Shown here piece by piece: positions 16,980 through 23,791 of a stretch of 64,000 nucleotides of DNA. The notes under the pieces are model-generated. The model did not search any database. It was given only the letters and a program-made list of their open reading frames with translations, and was not told the DNA's origin. Origin of the DNA: Kitasatospora indigofera (GTDB taxonomy: Bacteria; Actinomycetota; Actinomycetes; Streptomycetales; Streptomycetaceae). Every line of letters begins with the position of its first letter. Position 1 is the stretch's first letter. The position numbers were made by a program, and so were the translations under genes. The stretch lies in contig NZ_BNBO01000004.1 of the NCBI RefSeq assembly GCF_014655955.1, forward strand, positions 62,001 through 126,000, read 5' to 3'.

Positions 16980-18607
16980 CCGGCGGCCGGCCCGCCGCCG
17001 GCCGGCGCCCGGGCCTCGGCCTCGCGGGCACCGGCGGTACCGGGGGAGCCCGGGGGGCCGAGGCGGGCGGCGGGCCGGCCGGGCCCGGACCGGCCGCCCT
17101 GTCCGGCGGCCTCGACGGGCCGCAGGCACTGCGCCCGCTGCTGGACACCGTGCTCGACGCCCTGGCGGCGGGCGCCGCCCGGCGGGCCGGGCCGGTGCCC
17201 GCCGGAAGACCGGGGCCGCTCGCCGAGCAGGTCACCGCCGAGTTCGCCCGGCCCGCGACCGGCCCCGACGCGCTGCGCCGGCTCACCGAACTCCTCGCCC
17301 ACGGCAGCGCCGATCCCGCCGACCCGGCCTGCGCCGCCCACCTGCACTGCCCGCCGCTGGCCGTGGCGGTCGCCGCCGACCTCGCCGTCAGCGCCCTCAA
17401 CCCCTCCCAGGACTCCTGGGACCAGGCCCCCGCCGCCACCGCCCTGGAAACCGCCCTGCTCGCCGAACTCGCCGGGCTGGTCGGCTTCGACCCCCGGCGG
17501 GCCACCGGGGTGCTCACCTCCGGCGGCACCGAGTCCAACCTGATGGGCCTGATGCTGGCCCGGGACCAGATCCTCGACGGCATCGTGGAGGTGGACGGCC
17601 TGCCGGCCGGCGGCCGGCCGCTGGTCTTCGCCTCGCAGGCCGCCCACTTCTCCGTCCAGCGGGCCGCCGCCCTGCTCGGGCTTGGGGAGCGTGCGGTGGT
17701 GGCGGTGCCGGTCGACCGCGAGCTGCGGATGGACCCGGACGGGCTCGCCCGGGCGATGGCCCAGGCGGTCTGGGAGGGCGGGACCCCGCTGGCCGTGGTC
17801 GCCACCGCGGGCACCACCGACACCGGAGCCGTCGACCCGCTGCACCGCGCCGCCGACCTGGCCGCCCGCTACGGCGCCTGGCTGCACGTGGACGCCGCCT
17901 ACGGCGGCGGCGCCCTGCTCTCCGACCGGCTGGCACCCCTGCTCGACGGGATCGCCCGGGCCGACTCGGTCTCGCTCGACTGGCACAAACTGGGCTGGCA
18001 GCCGGCCGCCGCCGGGGTCTTCCTGGCCCGGCGGGCCGAGACCTACGTGTCGCTGCTCCGGCGCGCCGTCTACCTCAACCCGGCGGACGACGAGGAGGCC
18101 GGCTACCCGAGCCTGCTCGGCCTGTCGCTGCGCACCACCCGCCGGGCCGACGCCTTCAAACTGGCCGTCACCCTGCGCGCCCTGGGCCGGGCCGGCCTCG
18201 GCGCCCTGGTGGACGCCTGCCACGACCTGGCCCTGGCCACCGCGGAGGCGGTCCGCGCCGAGCCCGCCCTGGACCTGCACTGCACGCCGGTCCTCAGCAC
18301 GGTGGTCTTCCGCTACCTCCCGGCGGAGGCCGCCGGGGCCGAGACCGGGGAGGGCCGGGCCGCCGCCGGCCGGACCGATCCGGACCGGCTCGGGGCCGAG
18401 GCCGACCGGGTCAACGCCGAGGTGCGCCGGCTGCTGCTGCGCGAGGGCCGGGCCGTCGTCGGCCGGACGGAACTCCCGGGCAGCGGCCCGGGGCGGGTGC
18501 GGCTCAAGCTGACCCTGCTCAACCCGCACACCACCGCCGGGCAGACGGCGGCTCTGCTGGACGAGGTGGTCCGGGCCGGCCGGGAGGTCGAGCGCACCGG
18601 ATTCTGA
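16976..18607 (+). CDS. L-2,4-diaminobutyrate decarboxylase (group II PLP decarboxylase)
   Basis: A 543-residue group II PLP-dependent decarboxylase resembling RhbB/Ddc enzymes that convert diaminobutyrate to 1,3-diaminopropane. Signatures are HLHCPPLAVAVAADLAVSALNPSQDSWDQ (substrate entry), TSGGTESNL (phosphate binding), HVDAAYGGG, and SLDWHKLGWQ with the Schiff-base Lys338. The first ~50 residues are Gly/Pro-rich and probably disordered. GTG 16976 is chosen because of the 4-bp overlap with the aminotransferase stop; the open frame further upstream only shadows that gene. It is co-transcribed under the iron box. Confidence 0.88.
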   Translation: MTGGRPAAGRRPGLGLAGTGGTGGARGAEAGGGPAGPGPAALSGGLDGPQALRPLLDTVLDALAAGAARRAGPVPAGRPGPLAEQVTAEFARPATGPDALRRLTELLAHGSADPADPACAAHLHCPPLAVAVAADLAVSALNPSQDSWDQAPAATALETALLAELAGLVGFDPRRATGVLTSGGTESNLMGLMLARDQILDGIVEVDGLPAGGRPLVFASQAAHFSVQRAAALLGLGERAVVAVPVDRELRMDPDGLARAMAQAVWEGGTPLAVVATAGTTDTGAVDPLHRAADLAARYGAWLHVDAAYGGGALLSDRLAPLLDGIARADSVSLDWHKLGWQPAAAGVFLARRAETYVSLLRRAVYLNPADDEEAGYPSLLGLSLRTTRRADAFKLAVTLRALGRAGLGALVDACHDLALATAEAVRAEPALDLHCTPVLSTVVFRYLPAEAAGAETGEGRAAAGRTDPDRLGAEADRVNAEVRRLLLREGRAVVGRTELPGSGPGRVRLKLTLLNPHTTAGQTAALLDEVVRAGREVERTGF

Positions 18608-19294
18608 GCCGATCGGGCCCGGCCCCCGGGCCGGCCTTCCGGCACCGGTGGCATTGGCTACGGAAATGCGGTCACCGCCGTTTCCGGGCGGCCGAGTTGG
18701 AGGAATGTACACTGGTGCCCGCGCCCGCCGGATGGGAATGCGGAAGTGCCCCGGCCGGGTCGGCGAAGTGTCTCCGTAGACATACCAATGCCGGGGTCGT
18801 ACAGGCTGATTCAGGTCACCGGACGATCGAATTCCGCCAACCCCCGGACAGGCCTTGCGGACCGCCCGAACAACGGCGGTAACTTCTTGTAGTCGCCGCC
18901 ACACCAGGAGCACACGGCTCCTCGGGACTAGCGGCACAAGGGGGATCCACCGCCCGCGCCCGCGCTGTCCCGGGCGCCGCGACCTTGCTTTCGCGTGCGA
19001 CCCCGCCCAGGCCGCCCCACCGGGCCGTCCTCCGTCCCCCGGCCCGTCCGTCCGGTGCCACACCGCGCCCCGGCCGGCTTCGCGATGCCGTCCCACCCGC
19101 CGGATCCATCATCCGTGCGGGAGCCGTCATCCGCGCCGGATCCCTCACCCGAGCCGGTGAATCCGGATCCGTCCCGGGCGAACTCCGCCGAACCGCGGCG
19201 GACTTCCCGTCATCAGCCCCCGCATGGCCCGGCCATGCCCCGAAACACCTTTCCGAGCACCGTGATTCATTCCTGCGAGCGCGAAGGCCCCGGC
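18608..19294. other. Long upstream region of the cyclodipeptide synthase gene
   Basis: About 690 bp. The part from 18655 to 18900 is less GC-rich than its surroundings and is the likely promoter region. I see no iron box here. The frame of the next gene stays open from 18995, so the synthase could start earlier (ATG at 19085, Pro-rich leader). No independent gene is convincing. Confidence 0.45.
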
Positions 19295-20023
19295 ATGAGC
19301 GAAATGCTCCTCAGTACCACCCCGGCCATGTTCGAGGCACGGCCCTTCTCCCCCCGCTGCCAGGCGATCTGGCGCCGGGGCGACCACCTGCTGATCGGCG
19401 TCAGCCCGGGGAACAGCTATTTCGGACCACGGCGGATCAGTGAACTCGTCTCCTGGTCCACGGAGTTCTTCGCCGCCGTCGACATCGTCTACGCCGACCT
19501 GCACGTCGAGGTCCAGTACGAGGCCTTCGGCCACCCGCCCGAGCAGGCACTGCGCCGGGCCGCCAAGGAGATCAAGGCGACCGCCCGCCGGATCCGGCGC
19601 GGCGTCGAGGAGTCGGGCCGGCCCGGAGTGGGTGTCCGTCCGCTCTCCTCCTTCACCGACGACCCGGTCTACCAGCGCCTGCACCGGTCCGTGCTGGACG
19701 CCTTGCGCACCGACCCGGTGCTGAAGGGGGCGGCCGAGGGCATGGCCCGCTCCTTCCTGACCGCCAGGCTGGGCGAGGGCCTGCCGCCGACCGAGGATCA
19801 ACTGGCGGCCGGGCTGCGGTACATCGCGGCCGAGCTGCCCTTCTTCCTGGACACCCCGGCGCTGCTCCAGGTGCCCTCCTCGGTCAGCTGCTACCACGTC
19901 CAACTCCCGCTCACCCCCGTCCTCTTCGGCCGGGATGCCGGACTGCGGGCGGCCGCCGGGCAGGGCTACGCGGTGGTCCGCCAGGCCGCCGTGGCGGGTG
20001 TCCCGCCGCACGCCGCCGCCTGA
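19295..20023 (+). CDS. tRNA-dependent cyclodipeptide synthase (NYH subfamily, Rv2275/AlbC-like)
   Basis: A 242-residue cyclodipeptide synthase, which builds a 2,5-diketopiperazine from two aminoacyl-tRNAs. LLIGVSPGNSYF supplies nucleophile Ser37 and Asn40. Tyr176 and Glu180 in RYIAAELPFFLDTP match the AlbC Tyr178/Glu182 pair. SVSCYHVQLPL gives the Tyr-His that, with Asn40, defines the NYH subfamily. From memory it matches mycobacterial Rv2275, the cyclo(Tyr-Tyr) synthase, better than AlbC, for example GDHxxIGVSPGNSYF and FLDTPAxLxVPSS. ATG 19295 has GAAGG 8 nt upstream. Rv2275 has a ~50-residue N-terminal extension, so a start at 19085 remains possible. The P450 gene follows 107 bp later. Confidence 0.93.
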   Translation: MSEMLLSTTPAMFEARPFSPRCQAIWRRGDHLLIGVSPGNSYFGPRRISELVSWSTEFFAAVDIVYADLHVEVQYEAFGHPPEQALRRAAKEIKATARRIRRGVEESGRPGVGVRPLSSFTDDPVYQRLHRSVLDALRTDPVLKGAAEGMARSFLTARLGEGLPPTEDQLAAGLRYIAAELPFFLDTPALLQVPSSVSCYHVQLPLTPVLFGRDAGLRAAAGQGYAVVRQAAVAGVPPHAAA

Positions 20024-20130
20024 CCCGCGCCCGGCCCGCGCCTGACCTGCGTCCGACCGGTCGCCGGCCCGGCTGCCGGCCCGACCGCCGACGCGTTCCA
20101 CCCTCACCACACCCTCAGGAGTTCCGTTCC

Positions 20131-21333
20131 ATGACCACGAGTGCCCAGCGCGAAGCGATCTTCCCCCTCTCCCGGCGCGGCGACGTCCTGCCCGCCGAGG
20201 CGACCCGGCTGCGGGAGGAGCAGCCGGTGGCCAGGGTCCGCACCATGACCGGGGACGAGGCCTGGCTGGTCAGCAGCTACGCCCTGGCCAAGCAGGTGCT
20301 GGAGGACGACCGCTTCAGCCTCAAGGACACCGCCAACCCCGGGGTTCCCCGGCAGTACGCGCTGACCATCCCGCCGGAGGTGGTCGACAACATGGGCAAC
20401 ATCAACAGCGCCGGTCTGCGCAACGCGGTGATGAAGACCCTCTCGCCGCGCGCCGACAAGGAGTTGGACGGCTGGCTGGAGGCCGAGGCGCACCGGCTGA
20501 TCGACACCCTGGTCGCCCACGGGGCGCCCGGCGAACTGCGCGACGGCTTCACCGAACCGTACTCGGCGGCCCTGCACTGCCGGCTGCTCGGCATCCCCGC
20601 CGACGACTGGCGCCGGCTGATGTCCGGCATCGACCTCGCGTTCATCACCAGCCCGGCGCCCTTCGAAGGCTCCTCGCCGAACTGGTACAAGGACCTCGGC
20701 TACATGCTGGAGCGGCTCAACGCCGACCCCGGGCCGACCGAGGGCCTGCTCGGGCGGTTCGCGGCGCTGCGCCGCTCGCCCGAGGTGTCGGACCAGGTCG
20801 ACGACGAGCTGCTGGCCACCGTCGCGCTCTCGCTGTTCGGCGCCGGCGCGGTCTCCACCTCGGCCTTCCTGCTGCACGCCGTCATCGCGCTGCTCCAGCA
20901 GCCGGAGCTGGCGGACCGGCTGCGGGCGGAGCCGGCCGTGATCGGCCGGGCGGTCGACGAGCTGCTGCGGGTCAACCTGTCGATCGGTGACGCGCTGCCC
21001 CGGCTGGCGCTGGCGGACGTCCGGCTCGGCGAGGTGCTGGTGAAGGAGGGCGAGCTGGTCCTCGTCCTGGTCGAGGGGGCCAACTTCGACCCGGAGGTGT
21101 TCCCGCACCCGGAGAAGATCGATTTCGACCGGGAGACCAACCCGCACCTGGCCTTCGGCGCCGGCCGGCACTTCTGCCCGGCCTCCGCGCTGGGCCGTAC
21201 GCACGCCGAGATCGCGCTGACGGCGCTGGTGGAGCGGCTGCCGGGGCTGCGGCCGGCCCTGCCGGTCGAGCAGCTGGCCTGGCGTCCCGGGTTCATCAAG
21301 CGGCTGCCGGAGCGGCTGCCGGTGATCTGGTGA
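20131..21333 (+). CDS. Cytochrome P450, CYP121-like (mycocyclosin-synthase-like)
   Basis: A 400-residue soluble P450. The heme loop is AFGAGRHFCPASALG with Cys349, and ExxR is Glu277-Arg280. The I-helix reads FGAGAVSTSAF and so lacks the usual acid-Thr pair, just as CYP121 has FGAGVISTGSF. Other remembered CYP121 matches are VVDNMGNI (84-91), LAFITS, NWYKD (Trp185), GELVLVLVEGANFDPE and the C-terminus RLPERLPVIW. CYP121 couples the two tyrosines of cyclo(Tyr-Tyr) into mycocyclosin. With the upstream Rv2275-like synthase the same C-C coupling, or a close variant, is likely. RBS AGGAG precedes the ATG. No ferredoxin gene is adjacent. Confidence 0.93.
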   Translation: MTTSAQREAIFPLSRRGDVLPAEATRLREEQPVARVRTMTGDEAWLVSSYALAKQVLEDDRFSLKDTANPGVPRQYALTIPPEVVDNMGNINSAGLRNAVMKTLSPRADKELDGWLEAEAHRLIDTLVAHGAPGELRDGFTEPYSAALHCRLLGIPADDWRRLMSGIDLAFITSPAPFEGSSPNWYKDLGYMLERLNADPGPTEGLLGRFAALRRSPEVSDQVDDELLATVALSLFGAGAVSTSAFLLHAVIALLQQPELADRLRAEPAVIGRAVDELLRVNLSIGDALPRLALADVRLGEVLVKEGELVLVLVEGANFDPEVFPHPEKIDFDRETNPHLAFGAGRHFCPASALGRTHAEIALTALVERLPGLRPALPVEQLAWRPGFIKRLPERLPVIW

Positions 21334-21384
21334 CCGCGGCGGGGGCCGGCCTGGGCCCGCTCCCGTCCGGGGCGGCGGCCCGGG

Positions 21385-21507
21385 CCCGGCGGTCCTCCTC
21401 GACCGAGGGCCGCTCGGCCTCGTCGGGGCCCGGCCACTGCCGGCCGCTCCCGGCCGTCCTGCTCACTCCGGGCCGGTGCCCGGCGGTCCTCCTGGTCCGA
21501 GGGCCGC
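21385..21507 (+). repeat. Pair of 29-bp direct repeats after the P450 gene
   Basis: Copies at 21385-21413 and 21479-21507 differ at two positions, and the sequence between them is also GC-palindromic. The pair occupies the convergent spacer between the P450 and the phosphatase gene, so it may act as a terminator region. Confidence 0.6.
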
Positions 21508-21541
21508 GGTGATCCGGCGTCCGGTCAGGCCGGGGCCGCGG

Positions 21542-22351
21542 TCAGGCCCGTACGCCGAGCAGGATCTCGCGGGTGCGCTCCCAGGTGGCGGGGTCGGCGG
21601 CGACCAGCAGGCCGTCCTCGCCGCCCGGCGGGTCGGGCCGGTAGGTGGAGCCGTCCAGCCGGGCGGAGACGCCGCCGGCCTCGGTGACCAGCAGCGAGCC
21701 GGGCGCGTGGTCCCACGGCAGGGTGCGCCAGTAGAAGATGAACTCCTGCTCGCCGTCCGCGATCTGGGGGTACTCCACCCCGGCGGCGTGCCGCCCGGGG
21801 GTGACCTCGCCGAAGGCGGCCGCGTTGGACCGCAGCCGGTCGCGCTCGGCCGGGTCGACGAACCGGCTCTTGACCGAGCCGCGCCAGTCGCCCGGGCGGG
21901 CCGAGGCGGGCGTACGGGTCAGCCGCTCGCCGTTGCGCCAGGCGCCGGAGCCCAGCTCGGCGGCGTAGGCCGTCGCGGTCATCGGCTGCCAGATCCAGGC
22001 CGCGACGGTCGCTCCGGAGCGCACCAGCGAGGCCATCACCGCGAAGTCGGGGCGGCCGGCGATGAAGTTGGAGGTGCCGTCCACCGGGTCGACCAGCCAG
22101 ACGGCGGGCTCGGACTCCAGGGCGTGGGCCAGCGCGGGGTCGGCGGAGACGGCCTCCTCGCCCACCACGGGGACGGGCAGCAGCTCCCGCAGCCGCCGGG
22201 CGATGATCACCTCGGCCTCCCGGTCGGCGACGGTGACCACCTCGCCGGGGGCCTTCTCCATCACCTCGCCGGCCGTCAGCGCCCGGAAGCGCGGCACGAC
22301 CACCTCGGCGGACGCCTCGGCGAGGATCTCCGCCACCTTCTCCATCAGCAC
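21542..22351 (-). CDS. Inositol monophosphatase family phosphatase
   Basis: A 269-residue member of the Li+-sensitive Mg2+-dependent phosphatase superfamily. Metal-binding motifs are GEEAVS (Glu65/66), DPVDGTSNF (Asp88/Asp91) and WDHAPGSLLVTEAGG near residue 215. Substrates in this family include inositol-1-phosphate, histidinol phosphate and 3'-phosphoadenosine nucleotides; the sequence alone does not decide. GTG 22351 is preferred (GGGAG 6 nt upstream) over an ATG two codons later at 22345 and an upstream start at 22384. It is convergent with the P450 gene and separated by ~220 bp from the siderophore decarboxylase, so it may not belong to either cluster. Confidence 0.85.
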   Translation of the reverse strand: MLMEKVAEILAEASAEVVVPRFRALTAGEVMEKAPGEVVTVADREAEVIIARRLRELLPVPVVGEEAVSADPALAHALESEPAVWLVDPVDGTSNFIAGRPDFAVMASLVRSGATVAAWIWQPMTATAYAAELGSGAWRNGERLTRTPASARPGDWRGSVKSRFVDPAERDRLRSNAAAFGEVTPGRHAAGVEYPQIADGEQEFIFYWRTLPWDHAPGSLLVTEAGGVSARLDGSTYRPDPPGGEDGLLVAADPATWERTREILLGVRA

Positions 22352-22573
22352 GTGCCGCTCCCTTCGCTGACACCACTCTCGCACGCCTGTGCCAGGCGGA
22401 CCTGCGGCAGCCCCCTCGGCACCGGGCGTCCCGGTGCCCGCTCCGGCAGCTCCGGCACCGGGCGCCCCAGGGCCGGCGGGGCCTTCCGGTGCGTTCCCGT
22501 GGCGCCCGGTCGCCGCCCGGTCACCCAGCGGTACCGCCGCGGGGTGCGCCCGGGGCCCGGCCCCGTCCGCCGC

Positions 22574-23791
22574 TCAGCCGGTGGCGCCCGCCGTGCCGTC
22601 CAGGAAGTGGAAACCCGGGCGAGGGTGCATCAGGAACTCGTGGTGCGAGATGTTCCAGGCGTACGCGCCGGCCATCCCGAACAGCACCCGGTCGCCCCCG
22701 CGCAGCCCGGCCGCCGGCGCCCGCGACGCCAGGACGTCCTTCGGGGTGCAGAGCTGGCCGGCCAGGGTGGCCCGGCCGGTGGTGACGGCCGGCCGCGGCC
22801 AGGGGTGCTTCCAGCCGGCCACCGGCAGCACCTCGAAGGGCTGGTCGTGGCCGCGGGTGGCCGGGGTGCGCAGGTGGTGGGTGCCGCCGCGGACGACGGC
22901 GAAGTCCTCGCCGTGGCTGTGCTTCACGTCCAGCACCTCGGTGGCGTACCAGCCGCAGTACGCGGTCAGGGCCCGACCCGGTTCGATCCGCAGGGTCAGG
23001 CCGGGGTGCCGGCCGAGCAGTCTCTCCAGGCCGGTCCCGAAGGCCGTCCAGTCGAAGCGGTCGGCCGGGTCGGCGTAGTCCACGGCCATGCCGCCGCCCA
23101 CGTTGACCTCCTCCAGGGGGAGCCGGTGCCGCCGGGCGAACCGCACCGACCAGTCGACCACCCGCTCGGCCACCTCCAGCTGGGCCGGCGCCCGCAGGCC
23201 GCTCGCCAGGTGGGCGTGCGTGCCGCGCAGCCGCAGCTGCCGCCCGAGCGGCCCGGCGAGCAGGGCCGCGCACGCGTCGGCGCGCTCCGGGTCCAGCCCG
23301 AACGGGGTCGGCCGGCCGCCCATCGCCAGCGCGGCCGAGTCCAGCGGGCCGGCGCCGACCGGCAGGTTCACCCGCAGCAGGACGTCGACCACCGCGCCGG
23401 GCGTCCGCGCCAGCGCGTCGGCCAGCCGGTACAGCTCCTGCTCGCTCTCCACGTGCCAGCGGTGCACCCCGAGCCGGACGGCCTCGGCGATCTCGGCCGG
23501 TGTCTTGCCCGGCCCGCCGAAGGCCAGCGCCGCGCCGGGCACGGCCGCCGCCACGTGCGCCGACTCGCCGCCGCTGGAGACCTCGTAGCCGTCCACCGCG
23601 CCGCGCAGCGCGGCGAGGAGGGCGGGCTCGGGGTTCGCCTTGGCCGCGTAGTACAGCTCCACCCGGCCGGGCAGCGCGGCCCTGACCGCCGCCGCGTGCG
23701 CGCGCAGCAGCGGGAGGTCGTACAGGTAGGCCGGGAGTTCGTCGGGGGCCAGGGCGGCGGCGTGCCGCCGGACCAGGGGGGTGGCGGTCAT
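22574..23791 (-). CDS. Siderophore-type PLP decarboxylase (DAPDC/ornithine-decarboxylase fold; PvsE/SbnH-like)
   Basis: A 405-residue fold-type III decarboxylase. PLP Lys51 lies in LYYAAKANPE. GGPGKTPAEI, NVGGGMAVDYA, RIEPGRALTAYCG and FGMAGAYAWNISHHEFL are typical of the siderophore-linked branch (PvsE, SbnH, AcsE), not of lysine biosynthesis. Such enzymes decarboxylate an amino-acid precursor or a citryl-amino-acid intermediate. The start overlaps the upstream IucA/IucC stop (ATGA) and has GGAGG. It is the last gene of the four-gene minus-strand operon under the iron box at 29034. The substrate is not determined; serine, ornithine and diaminopropionate derivatives are all known in the family. 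Confidence 0.88.
   Translation of the reverse strand: MTATPLVRRHAAALAPDELPAYLYDLPLLRAHAAAVRAALPGRVELYYAAKANPEPALLAALRGAVDGYEVSSGGESAHVAAAVPGAALAFGGPGKTPAEIAEAVRLGVHRWHVESEQELYRLADALARTPGAVVDVLLRVNLPVGAGPLDSAALAMGGRPTPFGLDPERADACAALLAGPLGRQLRLRGTHAHLASGLRAPAQLEVAERVVDWSVRFARRHRLPLEEVNVGGGMAVDYADPADRFDWTAFGTGLERLLGRHPGLTLRIEPGRALTAYCGWYATEVLDVKHSHGEDFAVVRGGTHHLRTPATRGHDQPFEVLPVAGWKHPWPRPAVTTGRATLAGQLCTPKDVLASRAPAAGLRGGDRVLFGMAGAYAWNISHHEFLMHPRPGFHFLDGTAGATG

Noticed and set aside
15576..18607. Ectoine-type role for the diaminobutyrate aminotransferase
   Set aside because: No ectA, ectC or ectD gene follows. The partner is a decarboxylase and the promoter carries an iron box.
18697..18882. 61-codon frame beginning with a TTG-like start before the CDPS
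   Set aside because: Weak start, mixed composition and no similarity to known proteins. It more likely belongs to the CDPS promoter region.
19085..19294. N-terminal extension of the CDPS from ATG 19085
   Set aside because: No good SD, and the extension is Pro-rich. The 19295 start aligns Ser37/Asn40 with AlbC numbering. Kept only as an alternative because Rv2275 has an extension.
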